Shown in pieces: positions 36,324 to 44,438 of a stretch of 64,000 nucleotides of DNA. This DNA comes from Chitinophagaceae bacterium. Its GTDB lineage: Bacteria > Bacteroidota > Bacteroidia > Chitinophagales > Chitinophagaceae. The notes under the pieces are model-generated. The model was not told the DNA's origin. It saw only the letters and a program-made list of their open reading frames with translations, and ran no database searches. The translations under genes were made by a program, and so were the position numbers. How positions within the stretch are numbered: position 1 is the stretch's first letter; each line of letters starts with the position of its first letter. The stretch is from the NCBI GenBank assembly GCA_016719015.1, contig JADKAZ010000001.1, positions 434,001 through 498,000 of the forward strand, in the 5' to 3' direction.

Positions 36324-36704
36324 TTATTTTTTAGCTTTTTCTTTCTTCGTGCCATATTTAGAACGGCTCTTCTTACGGTCTTTTACACCGGCAGTATCCA
36401 AAGAACCACGAACAATGTGGTAACGAACACCTGGTAAGTCTTTTACCCTTCCTCCACGAATTAAAACGATGGAGTGTTCTTGCAGGTTATGCCCTTCGCC
36501 TGGTATATAAGCAATCACCTCGATTTTATTAGTTAAACGAACTTTTGCAACTTTACGCAGTGCAGAGTTTGGTTTCTTAGGAGTCGTTGTATATACCCTT
36601 GTACATACACCACGACGCTGTGGACACTGATCTAAAGCCCTGGATTTACTCTTGGCCCTGATAATTTGTCTTCCTTTTCTTACTAGCTGTTGAATTGTAG
36701 GCAT
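36324..36704 (-). CDS. rpsL: 30S ribosomal protein S12
   Basis: S12 sits at the decoding centre. The 126-residue protein from ATG 36704 starts [13 protein letters not shown], the universal start of the family. It carries [32 protein letters not shown] and [13 protein letters not shown], the loop known for streptomycin-resistance positions. Lys stands at the TTPKKPNS position and again in RVKDLPG, as in sensitive strains. An upstream extension to 36731 lies in the leader and is rejected. Confidence 0.98.
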   Translation of the reverse strand: MPTIQQLVRKGRQIIRAKSKSRALDQCPQRRGVCTRVYTTTPKKPNSALRKVAKVRLTNKIEVIAYIPGEGHNLQEHSIVLIRGGRVKDLPGVRYHIVRGSLDTAGVKDRKKSRSKYGTKKEKAKK

Positions 36705-36728
36705 TCTTGACCCTTGTTTTTGGGAGGG

Positions 36729-36736
36729 CAAAGGTA
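36729..36736 (-). promoter_or_regulatory. Promoter of the rpsL-rpsG operon (-7 box TACCTTTG)
   Basis: On the minus strand TACCTTTG lies 24 nt before the rpsL ATG, with TTTG about 20 nt further upstream as a -33 element. Both elements fit the Bacteroidota consensus. Confidence 0.65.
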
Positions 36737-36864
36737 ACGGGGAGAGGTTTAATCTCCAAAAAAATGAGTACTGATTTTTCTGATCTTTAGTGTTTTGGGG
36801 ATAAAACAGCCATAACCTGAAAATTAGGGCTATTACACATGCTGAACTCGTTAAAAATCAAGCA

Positions 36865-37929
36865 TTAAATTTTTTGCATCCATTGATATTTGTCTTCTCT
36901 CCTGCCCTCCCGGATATCGGTCAGCCATCTTTTAATAGTAGGTGCTGTTTTCCAGGTGTCTACATTAAATTTCATTTCAAAATCTTTATAACGAAGCTCT
37001 TTTATCATGGAAATAGTAGCGGCTGTACCGGTTCCGAATACTTCGTAAAGTAAGCCTGCTTTATAGGCATCTATGATATCGCCAATACTTAATGGACGTT
37101 CTTCTACCGAAAAGCCCATTTCGTTAAGTAATGTAATTGTACTTTGGCGGGTAACTCCATCAAGAATAGTTCCCTGTTCCAGGCCGGGTGTAATAGCAGT
37201 ATTGCCTATGATAAAGAATACATTCATGGTGCCACATTCCTGTACATATTTATGTTCAAAGGCATCCATCCACAGGACCTGGTCGTAACCTTTTTTCTTT
37301 GCTTCTGCCGTGGCATACATAGCAGCCCCATAATTACCAGCTGCCTTGGCATAACCAACTCCACCCGGCACCGCCCTCACATATTTTTCCTCCACATAAA
37401 TCCTCATTGGCGCACTATAATAAGGTCCAGTAGGGCTTAATATGATCATGAATTTATAGGTATCAGAAGGACGAACACCAATAAGTTCATCGCTTGAAAA
37501 CATAAAAGGACGAATATATAGAGAGTGATCCTCTTTGTACGGAATCCAGTTTTTGTCCAATTCAATCAGCTGTCTCAATCCCTCCATGAAAAGTTCTTCT
37601 GGTACCTGCGGCATTTGCATTCTGTCTGCAGAAATATTAAAACGTTTAAAATTGTCCTGCGGACGGAAAATAAATGCATTGCCTTCGCTGTCCTTATATG
37701 CTTTGATGCCTTCGAAAATGGCCTGACCATAATGCAAGGCTGCAAGAGAAGGACTTAAAAGTAACGGCTGATAAGGCTTTATTTCAATGTTTTTCCATTC
37801 GCCATTTTCATAATCAGCTTCCAGCATATGATCCGTAAAATACTTTCCAAAAGGAAGGTTCTCCAGATTAAGGTCTTGAAGTTTGCTCCTTTCTGCTTTT
37901 CTGATTGAAATATCCATAGCTGCCGTCAT
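36865..37929 (-). CDS. ilvE: Branched-chain amino acid aminotransferase
   Basis: IlvE moves amino groups between glutamate and Val, Leu or Ile. The 354-residue fold-type IV PLP enzyme has HYGQAIFEGIKAYKD, the PLP lysine Lys195 in YAKAAGNYG, LWMDAFEHKYVQECGTMNVF, and the phosphate-binding ILDGVTRQSTI and VFGTGTAATIS. Length fits the eukaryote-like (type II) BCAT group. Start may be Met1 or Met5. It is monocistronic here, divergent from the unknown gene at 38002. Confidence 0.95.
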   Translation of the reverse strand: MTAAMDISIRKAERSKLQDLNLENLPFGKYFTDHMLEADYENGEWKNIEIKPYQPLLLSPSLAALHYGQAIFEGIKAYKDSEGNAFIFRPQDNFKRFNISADRMQMPQVPEELFMEGLRQLIELDKNWIPYKEDHSLYIRPFMFSSDELIGVRPSDTYKFMIILSPTGPYYSAPMRIYVEEKYVRAVPGGVGYAKAAGNYGAAMYATAEAKKKGYDQVLWMDAFEHKYVQECGTMNVFFIIGNTAITPGLEQGTILDGVTRQSTITLLNEMGFSVEERPLSIGDIIDAYKAGLLYEVFGTGTAATISMIKELRYKDFEMKFNVDTWKTAPTIKRWLTDIREGRREDKYQWMQKI

Positions 37930-38001
37930 AATAGTTTATTTTTGAAAGGTCAAAGAAACGAAAAAAACTAACACTCATTTGTGTAATTTATCAGCTGCTT
38001 T

Positions 38002-38532
38002 ATGGATCTAAATCATATTGAATTCCCTGCTGCTTTGATAGCCAATCTGTATCATTCTTCCTTAATTGAAGATGAAACAGGTTTAAAAAAAACTATACCT
38101 AAAGAAAAAGTGTTTCCTGCAGATGAAATTACCGGCAGTATCCCCTGGAAATCACTGGGTAATAACCAGAAAAACATATTGATCGTACTTAAGAGCAACG
38201 AGGCTGTTCATCTGACTGACAAGGATCTGGCCTTTCTTACAGATATATTGGGGGCTTGTAAACTAGGCTTAGCCGATGTATCTATCGTTAATCTAAAAAA
38301 CCATCCCGATGCCAGTTATAAAGAAATAACCTCCTTTTTTAAAAGTAAAATTGTTTTTCTTTTTGATGTAGAACCTGCTTCTTTTGGATTACCCATGAGC
38401 TTTCCCCTTTATCAGATTCAATCATTTGCAGGCAGTTCGTTCTTATTTTCTCCTTCATTAGGAAAACTGGAAAATGACAAAGTGGAAAAAAGTAAATTAT
38501 GGGTTTCGTTAAAAAGGCTTTTTAATCTCTAA
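38002..38532 (+). CDS. Conserved-looking protein of unknown function
   Basis: The 176-residue cytoplasmic protein has no signal peptide or membrane helix. I do not recognise a domain. The sequence alternates hydrophobic strands and amphipathic helices (NQKNILIVLKSNEAVHL, LTDKDLAFLTDILGACKLG, KSKIVFLFDVEPASFGLP), suggesting an alpha/beta fold. It lies 18 nt upstream of rdgB on the same strand, and the run continues into the sigma factor gene, so it may be co-transcribed with nucleotide-sanitation and regulatory genes. Codon use looks like that of its neighbours. Confidence 0.65.
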   Translation: MDLNHIEFPAALIANLYHSSLIEDETGLKKTIPKEKVFPADEITGSIPWKSLGNNQKNILIVLKSNEAVHLTDKDLAFLTDILGACKLGLADVSIVNLKNHPDASYKEITSFFKSKIVFLFDVEPASFGLPMSFPLYQIQSFAGSSFLFSPSLGKLENDKVEKSKLWVSLKRLFNL

Positions 38533-38550
38533 TTTTTTTCATTCTAAACT

Positions 38551-39126
38551 ATGAAACTGATTTTTGCCACTAACAACCAGCACAAGGTGGATGAAATACG
38601 GTCTGTTGTTGGAAACAACCTGCAAATAATAACCCTGAAAGAGGCAGGAATCGATATTGATATTCCGGAGCCGTACGAGACATTGGAGAAAAATGCATGG
38701 AGTAAATCAAAAACCATTTTTGATATGACTGGCATTAATTGCTTTAGTGAAGACACAGGGTTAGAGGTAGAAGCGCTGGGAGGTGAACCCGGAGTAAAAA
38801 GTGCCCGTTACGCTGGCGATAACCGGTCATTTGATGCAAATATTGAAAAGCTTTTGAGTAATTTGGCGGGCAGAGCTGATCGTAGTGCAAGGTTCAGAAC
38901 CGTTATTTCCTTGTTAATTGACGGGATTGAAACGCAGTTTGAAGGTATTTGTAACGGCAAAATAATTGAAGAAAAAAGAGGGGATCAGGGTTTTGGATAC
39001 GATCCTGTGTTTATTCCAATCGGATCAGACAAAACCTTTGCCGAAATGGATATGATAGAAAAGAATGAATTCAGTCATAGAAAAAAGGCAACCCAAAAAC
39101 TGGTCGCATTTTTGAATACTTTATAA
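38551..39126 (+). CDS. rdgB: Non-canonical purine NTP pyrophosphatase (RdgB/HAM1)
   Basis: This 191-residue enzyme hydrolyses ITP, dITP and XTP to monophosphates, keeping deaminated purines out of DNA and RNA. Signatures are IFATNNQHKVDEIRSV at the N-terminus, CFSEDTGLEVEALGGEPGV with the metal-binding acidic residues, SARYAG, and GFGYDPVFIP followed by TFAEM and FSHRKKA. Length is normal. The sigma factor gene starts 14 nt after its stop. Confidence 0.95.
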   Translation: MKLIFATNNQHKVDEIRSVVGNNLQIITLKEAGIDIDIPEPYETLEKNAWSKSKTIFDMTGINCFSEDTGLEVEALGGEPGVKSARYAGDNRSFDANIEKLLSNLAGRADRSARFRTVISLLIDGIETQFEGICNGKIIEEKRGDQGFGYDPVFIPIGSDKTFAEMDMIEKNEFSHRKKATQKLVAFLNTL

Positions 39127-39140
39127 ACAAACCACTGATT

Positions 39141-39716
39141 TTGATACCCGAACGCAACCAAAATATTACCGAAAGCGACCTATTAAGAGGATGCATGGAT
39201 GGCAACCGACGGATGCAGGAAGAATTGTATCGCCGATTTTCACCCCGAATGTATGCTGTCTGCCTGCGATATGCCGGTAATGCCGAAGAAGCTGAAGACA
39301 TATTACAGGAAGGCTTTATCAAGATCTTTAAAAAATTAGATAGTTTCCGGAGCGAAGGTTCTTTTGAAGGCTGGGTACGAAGAATTTTTGTAAACACAGC
39401 CATTGAACATTTTCGTCGCAAACGTTACCTGATGCCGGTAACAGAAAAAGAAGAAAACACTATTGAAGGAAAGTATGTTTCTGTGCTGGATGAACTGGCA
39501 GAAAAAGATATCCTTGCTTTAGTGCAGGAATTGTCTCCCGGCTACCGCACTGTCTTTAATATGTATGTGGTAGAAGGTTACACACACAAAGAAATTGCAG
39601 ATATGCTGGGCATAAGCGAAGGAACCAGCAAGTCACAATTATCAAGAGCTAAGGTGATTTTGCAGGATATGGTGAGAACATTTATTGACAAGCAAAGAGG
39701 AGTAAGAAGTAAATAA
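39141..39716 (+). CDS. ECF-type RNA polymerase sigma factor
   Basis: The 191-residue sigma factor has region 2 (YAGNAEEAEDILQEGFIKIF, then SFEGWVRRIFVNTAIEHFRR for -10 recognition) and region 4 (LSPGYRTVFNMYVVEGYTHKEIADMLGISEGTSKSQLSRAK segments) for -35 binding. The reading frame needs a TTG start at 39141. The next internal ATG (39195) would remove the first helix of region 2, so TTG is favoured. The next gene starts inside its stop codon (TAATG), typical of a sigma/anti-sigma pair. Confidence 0.9.
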   Translation: MIPERNQNITESDLLRGCMDGNRRMQEELYRRFSPRMYAVCLRYAGNAEEAEDILQEGFIKIFKKLDSFRSEGSFEGWVRRIFVNTAIEHFRRKRYLMPVTEKEENTIEGKYVSVLDELAEKDILALVQELSPGYRTVFNMYVVEGYTHKEIADMLGISEGTSKSQLSRAKVILQDMVRTFIDKQRGVRSK

Positions 39717-40639
39717 TGAGCAGCGGAGTACAAAATAAAATGAACGGCTACGAAGTAACTCCCCCACCAGGAGTATGGGAAAAAATTGTTGCAGAATTAG
39801 ATGATTCAGATCTGGGATACCAATTTCCAACAAGGCTGAAGCGGTTGGAAGTAATACCTCCGGTAAATATCTGGCATAATATTGCTGACACTTTAAATGA
39901 ATCCGAATTTATAACTGATTTTGCGGGAAGACTTATAGATATTAAAGTCGCTCCACCTCCCACAATATGGAATGCTATTCAAACATCTTTGGATGCTGAA
40001 CAAGAAGTGGCTGTACCAGCATTCAGAAGATTTTCACCCTTTCTTAAATATGCTGCGGCAGCAGCCATTATCACTTTTTTAGTGTGGGGAGGAATGCAGT
40101 TATTTACCAAAGAATCGATCAATAGTAAAGTTGCAAAAAAAGATCAAATTAAGCCAACAGAAAATTCCAATCCTACATCAACCAGTCAGATTGTAACTGC
40201 CGGCGAAAATATTACACTATCCGATGTATCTGCTTCGCTGGAAGAAGCCAGAAATGATGCAGCATTAGAGCAAAGTAAAAAGACTTATGCAAAATTGGAT
40301 ATTGCTGTAACCCGTAACAAAATTAAAAATGTAGCTGATTTCTTTTTTGTGACTGATGAATATGAACCAACTGGTACAAGAGGCTTAAACATTGAAGAAC
40401 CTCCAATGACTGACATTGCCGATCGCTACATCATGTTAATGACTCCTGATGGGAATATAATCCGCATGTCAAAAAAACTCGGCAATATTGTCTGCTGCGT
40501 TTCCGGCCAGGAACAGGACAAAGGCTGTGCAGACCAGATGAAAAAATGGAGGGAAAAGCTTGCGAGCCCTGGAGCTAATCATTCTTCCGGCAATGTGCTG
40601 GATATTCTCAACCTTATTAATTCCATGAAGGATAATTAA
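39716..40639 (+). CDS. Putative membrane anti-sigma factor with three 32-residue repeats
   Basis: The 307-residue protein is encoded with a one-base overlap behind the ECF sigma gene. The N-terminal 100 residues contain three repeats of VxPPxxxWxxI with an exact 32-residue period: W21, W53, W85; V14, V46, V78; I24, I56, I88. One membrane helix follows (about 105-122, KYAAAAAIITFLVWGGMQLF) and then an extracytoplasmic part. The layout (cytoplasmic sigma-binding side, one helix, outside sensor) fits an anti-sigma factor, although no zinc-type ASD motif is visible. The role is inferred from context. Confidence 0.7.
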   Translation: MSSGVQNKMNGYEVTPPPGVWEKIVAELDDSDLGYQFPTRLKRLEVIPPVNIWHNIADTLNESEFITDFAGRLIDIKVAPPPTIWNAIQTSLDAEQEVAVPAFRRFSPFLKYAAAAAIITFLVWGGMQLFTKESINSKVAKKDQIKPTENSNPTSTSQIVTAGENITLSDVSASLEEARNDAALEQSKKTYAKLDIAVTRNKIKNVADFFFVTDEYEPTGTRGLNIEEPPMTDIADRYIMLMTPDGNIIRMSKKLGNIVCCVSGQEQDKGCADQMKKWREKLASPGANHSSGNVLDILNLINSMKDN

Positions 40640-40683
40640 TTCTTTCAGTCCTGTTTCCCTAATTTTATTCCAAACATTTTTAC

Positions 40684-41115
40684 ATGGCAAGAATCAAAAT
40701 TGAATTGCCGGAATCATTTACATTTTCCTGCCAGGTTCCGATACGAATCACCGATATCAATTATGGGGGTCATGTGGGCAACGACACTGTATTATCTATT
40801 ATACATGAAGTAAGAATGCAATTCTTCAACAATATTGGCTATACCGAAATGAACTTTGCAGGCTCGGCAATGATAATGGCTGACGTTGCAATAGAATTTA
40901 AAAGCGAATTGTTTTATGGTGATGTGGTTATTGCGTCCGTTACTGCCGGGGAAATTTCAAAAATTGGATTTGAATTACTTTATAGCCTGGAAAAAGAAAT
41001 TGACAGCAACAGAATACTTGTTGCAAAAGTCAAAACCGGAATGATTTGCTATGATTATGAAAAAAAGAAAATTGTAGCTATTCCTGAAGCAGGAAAGCAA
41101 AAATTATTAAGTTGA
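40684..41115 (+). CDS. Hotdog-fold thioesterase (4HBT family)
   Basis: This 143-residue single hotdog domain shows VPIRITDINYGGHVGNDTVLS near the N-terminus, where the 4-hydroxybenzoyl-CoA thioesterase group has its catalytic Asp (usually DxDxxGHVN). Next comes the long helix IIHEVRMQFFNNIGY and the strand VAIEFKSELFYGDVV. It probably hydrolyses an acyl-CoA; the substrate is unknown. It starts 44 nt after the anti-sigma gene and ends next to the convergent aroE. Confidence 0.82.
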   Translation: MARIKIELPESFTFSCQVPIRITDINYGGHVGNDTVLSIIHEVRMQFFNNIGYTEMNFAGSAMIMADVAIEFKSELFYGDVVIASVTAGEISKIGFELLYSLEKEIDSNRILVAKVKTGMICYDYEKKKIVAIPEAGKQKLLS

Positions 41116-41847
41116 TCAGCTATTCCATATTCGCCAGCTTTCTTCAGCCTGCAGGATCAGCATTTCTTCTCCATTCTTTATTGTTGCCCCTCTGCCCTCC
41201 CCTTTGCTAAGGAATAATGTCCTGGCAGGATTATACACAAGGTCATAAAGCAGATGCCTCTCAGTAATATGCTGGTACGGAATAGCAGGACAAGTATCGG
41301 TGTCCGGATACATGCCTAATGGTGTTGTATTGATGATAAGTGTACTTTCTTCTACCACTTGCTTATCAATCTGATTGTATGTAAGAGTAGAGCCTTCATG
41401 AAGTTTGCGGCTAACAACATTAAAAATGATTCCTAATTTGTTCAGAACAAAAATGACTGCTGCAGCCGCACCACCATTTCCCAGCACTAAAGCTTTTTTA
41501 TGATATGATTTCAATAAGGGCTTCAGGCTCATCTCAAACCCTGTAATATCTGTATTATAACCCACCAGCTTCCCCGCTGCGATATTGATACAGTTGCAGG
41601 CATCAAGACCGTATGGGATATGCTTTGTGTCGAGAAAAGAAAGTACTTTTTTTTTGAATGGAATGGTTACATTCAAACCTTCCAATTGTGGTTTATTCCT
41701 CAATAAAAGAAGTAATTCGTCAATTGTTTTAAGCGGAAATAAATCGTACCGGCATTCAGTCATCTCTTCCTGCTCAAATTTTTCTGTAAAATATTCCTTA
41801 GAAAAAGAATGAGACAGTGGATAGCCGATTAATCCGAACAGCCGCAT
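41116..41847 (-). CDS. aroE: Shikimate dehydrogenase
   Basis: AroE reduces 3-dehydroshikimate with NADPH in aromatic amino acid synthesis. From ATG 41847 the product has about 243 residues and starts MRLFGLIGYPLSHSFSKEYF, the usual family start. Catalytic Lys lies in NVTIPFKKKV, Asp in GYNTDITGFE, and NADP binding in VLGNGGAAAAV; the C-terminus is LQAEESWRIW. A longer form from ATG 41886 would add residues encoded by a hairpin (ACCCCTT...AAGGGGT) and overlap the upstream gene by 8 nt. I prefer the shorter one. Confidence 0.92.
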   Translation of the reverse strand: MRLFGLIGYPLSHSFSKEYFTEKFEQEEMTECRYDLFPLKTIDELLLLLRNKPQLEGLNVTIPFKKKVLSFLDTKHIPYGLDACNCINIAAGKLVGYNTDITGFEMSLKPLLKSYHKKALVLGNGGAAAAVIFVLNKLGIIFNVVSRKLHEGSTLTYNQIDKQVVEESTLIINTTPLGMYPDTDTCPAIPYQHITERHLLYDLVYNPARTLFLSKGEGRGATIKNGEEMLILQAEESWRIWNS

Positions 41848-41878
41848 ACCCCTTTCATCTGAAGGGGTGTTAGGAATT

Positions 41879-42652
41879 TCAGGCATTTTCCTTTTTATCA
41901 AGGTATAAATTGAACGTATCGCCACGAAGACCAATGCGCATCGTTTCCAGCGGTATTACTTCTGTAGGTGCAATATTACCCAGGTTTACATTGCAACCAA
42001 CTAATTCAATAAAGTATAGTTGTTGTGCCTTCTGAGGAGCTTCCCAAATGATTTGCTCCGCCGGGATCTGGGTTAATATTTCCTGTACTAATCCCTCTCT
42101 TACTTCACCGCTGCCCCGGTAGATACCTACATTACCTGCTTCTCTTGCTTCGGCTATCACATAGGTAGATCCAGCCTCCAGTTCTGCCCGCATCAGCTCT
42201 ATCCATTTATAGGGCGGAATAATATGTGCAGCATCCTTACTTCCCACTTCACTCAATACAGTACCATACTTGGTTAATTTTTCAATATATCCACATTTTT
42301 CTGCATGTGGAATTGTTATGGAGCCATCGCTTACTTCCATATAGCTAATACCAAATTCCTTACAAACATTTATATAGTCTTCAAATTGGTTGCGGATTAG
42401 GAATGCCTCAAATAAAGTACCTCCAAAGTAAACCGGTATATCATATGACCGATAAATTTCAAGCTTTTCTTTTAGGTTCGGAGTCACAAAAGAAGTTCCA
42501 AAACCCAGCTTTATAATATCCACATGCGGATTTGTAGCACTCATAAAATTTCTGGCTTCTTCTACACTAAGGCCCTTATCCATTACCATGGTTAATCCAG
42601 ACTGACGGGGCTTTATTTTCCTGTCGGGAATTTGTGATAAACTAAAATTCAT
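41879..42652 (-). CDS. comA: ComA-like phosphosulfolactate synthase
   Basis: ComA adds sulfite to phosphoenolpyruvate, giving phosphosulfolactate. The 257-residue TIM-barrel protein shows family segments: MVMDKGLSVEEARNFM, VDIIKLGFGTSFV, PVYFGGTLFEAFL, YMEVSDGSITIP, VLSEVGSKD and EAREAGNVGIYRGSGE. In archaea it starts coenzyme M synthesis; in Bacteroidota it could feed sulfonate-lipid precursors or another sulfonate, which is inference. aroE begins 31 nt downstream and may be co-transcribed. A -7 box lies 40 nt upstream. Confidence 0.85.
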   Translation of the reverse strand: MNFSLSQIPDRKIKPRQSGLTMVMDKGLSVEEARNFMSATNPHVDIIKLGFGTSFVTPNLKEKLEIYRSYDIPVYFGGTLFEAFLIRNQFEDYINVCKEFGISYMEVSDGSITIPHAEKCGYIEKLTKYGTVLSEVGSKDAAHIIPPYKWIELMRAELEAGSTYVIAEAREAGNVGIYRGSGEVREGLVQEILTQIPAEQIIWEAPQKAQQLYFIELVGCNVNLGNIAPTEVIPLETMRIGLRGDTFNLYLDKKENA

Positions 42653-42692
42653 ACTTACTATTTTTTATTCAGTAATACGCTTTGGATGGCGG

Positions 42693-42700
42693 CAAAAATA
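42693..42700 (-). promoter_or_regulatory. -7 box TATTTTTG for the comA-aroE unit
   Basis: It matches TAnnTTTG on the minus strand, 40 nt before the comA start codon. Confidence 0.5.
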
Positions 42701-42752
42701 AGGAAGAAACAGCAGAGTGATGCTGATTTAAGAAAACTCTAAACCCTACTTA

Positions 42753-44177
42753 TCAGATGGACTTATTTCTTTTAAAACGGGCAACCACATCCACCACCAG
42801 CTGGTTTTGAAGAATAGAAGGGTTCAGCTCTACAAATTTCTTTAGCAGCTTCGGCGTTTGTCGCATAGCTTCTTCCAGTTGAAGAATTCCTTCCTTTGCC
42901 TTACCTAAAGCAAATAAAACAGATGCTTTATAAAAAAGAAATAATGGCTTCCCGTTTGTAACCTTCAAAGCAGCTTCGGTTTGTTCTAGTGCTTCATCAA
43001 AATAGGCTGCTTTGTAAAGACATCGTATCAATGCTTCCCAACCAGCCGTATTCTTTGGGCGGATACGAACTACATTAGAAAAATACTGTACCGCATCTTT
43101 AAACAAGCCCAACTGCATTTTACATTCCCCCGCCAACAAATTATATTCTGGCTGTAGTTTATGGATCTTCATCGCAGTATCCAATTGCTTGATACAACTC
43201 TCCCACTGGCCCTCGTTAAAATAAGTGCAGGCTATTTTATAGAATAATTTACTGTCGTCCTGGCGAAGATGGGAAGCCTTCCGGTAATGAAATCTTGCCT
43301 GTGCAAAGTTTTTCAAACGGTCATAGCAATGCCCGATAGCTTCAAAAATCACATCTTCCGGTTTTGCCAGTTCATTTACTTTTTCCAAGGCCTCGATCGC
43401 TTCTTTATATTTTCTAAGGCGGATGTATGCATCACCCATATTACGATAGGCATAATCAAATTTCTCTTCAATGGTGATAGCATATTTATAAGCATCAATA
43501 GCCTTTTCGTAGAGTTTTATTCCCTGGTATGCAGCAGCGAGGTTGAACCATGCCAGTTCATTATATGGGTACTCATCAATAATATGTTGATGAAGTCTGA
43601 TACTCTCTTCATTACGGCCTGTAAAATCTGTCCAGAAACATATTTTGTATAAGGCCTCTTCATTATTGGGCTCTTCTTCCAATACCATTTTCAGGCAATC
43701 GAACACTTTATCAAAATCCTCATAATCGTCGTACACATCTGCCAGTTCAAACAATAATTCTACTTTTTCTTCTCCTTCAAATAAGGATAAAGCTTCTTCC
43801 AGCAATACAACTGCTTTCTCCTGTTGATCTAAAGCCAGGTAAGCATCTGTTTTTAATATATAGAGATTGATATCGGCCCCATCCAATAAGGATGCTTGCT
43901 CTAATATATCCAGGGCATCCTGATAGCGACGATTTGCTAATAATATGTCAGCCTTTTTAATAAGTAACATTGAAGAATAAGGGAATTGCTCGCCAGCTAT
44001 TTCAGCGGCTTCCATTGCTCTTATCAGGTCTTCTTTTTCCTGGTAATAGTCAATTATCTTTTCAAATGAATCTTCTTCAATAAATGAGTGGCTACGGCCA
44101 TTTTTGAAGTTTTCATACTGTTTAAGCAGTTCCCGAAGCTGTTCCCGATCTTCCCGGTAAGGGTTATTTTCTTTCAT
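42753..44177 (-). CDS. Tetratricopeptide repeat protein
   Basis: The 474-residue cytoplasmic protein is made almost wholly of TPR helices (about 10-12 repeats). Typical A/B helix positions are seen in NELAWFNLAAAYQGIKLYEK, DYAYRNMGDAYIRLRKYKEA and KLFYKIACTYFNEGQWESCI. The N-terminal part is very acidic. TPR proteins are protein-binding scaffolds; the partner is unknown. It follows the same strand as comA-aroE but with a 100-nt gap containing the comA promoter, so it is probably separate. Confidence 0.88.
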   Translation of the reverse strand: MKENNPYREDREQLRELLKQYENFKNGRSHSFIEEDSFEKIIDYYQEKEDLIRAMEAAEIAGEQFPYSSMLLIKKADILLANRRYQDALDILEQASLLDGADINLYILKTDAYLALDQQEKAVVLLEEALSLFEGEEKVELLFELADVYDDYEDFDKVFDCLKMVLEEEPNNEEALYKICFWTDFTGRNEESIRLHQHIIDEYPYNELAWFNLAAAYQGIKLYEKAIDAYKYAITIEEKFDYAYRNMGDAYIRLRKYKEAIEALEKVNELAKPEDVIFEAIGHCYDRLKNFAQARFHYRKASHLRQDDSKLFYKIACTYFNEGQWESCIKQLDTAMKIHKLQPEYNLLAGECKMQLGLFKDAVQYFSNVVRIRPKNTAGWEALIRCLYKAAYFDEALEQTEAALKVTNGKPLFLFYKASVLFALGKAKEGILQLEEAMRQTPKLLKKFVELNPSILQNQLVVDVVARFKRNKSI

Positions 44178-44220
44178 CTATCGGCGTTTGGTGAGCAAAA
44201 CTGTTAAAGAGCCAGAGTCA

Positions 44221-44260
44221 GACAGCAAAATCCCTTTGCCCTCTGAAATGTGTTGCTGTC
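44221..44260. other. 8-bp inverted repeat in the TPR gene upstream region
   Basis: GACAGCAA (44221-44228) and TTGCTGTC (44253-44260) are perfectly complementary around a 24-nt loop. They lie 44 nt upstream of the TPR gene and 178 nt from the divergent gene at 44439. An operator or an RNA hairpin is possible. The rest of this 261-nt gap shows nothing except the next promoter. Confidence 0.35.
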
Positions 44261-44424
44261 AACAAGTTAAGCCAAAAAAACTGGTTAAAAAGGAGTTGAG
44301 TTTTCCCCATGTGTGCACAATAGTAAATTTTTAATATAAAAGGATGTAACATTTCGCCAACTTATCCGTTAATGAAGTATTAAAGTTCTGGATAAACGGT
44401 TTGTTTTATATTCTTTTTTGTCTT

Positions 44425-44432
44425 TATTTTTG
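44425..44432 (+). promoter_or_regulatory. -7 box TATTTTTG, 6 nt before the start at 44439
   Basis: TATTTTTG, TACTGA, ATG (44439), with TTTG at 44400-44403 as a possible -33 element. A leaderless transcript is predicted. Confidence 0.6.
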
Positions 44433-44438
44433 TACTGA

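Noticed and set aside
41160..41240. KGEGRGA stretch near the AroE C-terminus as an in-frame insertion of a dispersed repeat
   Set aside because: The length between YNPARTLFL and the NGEEML segment matches ordinary AroE proteins, so it is normal sequence.
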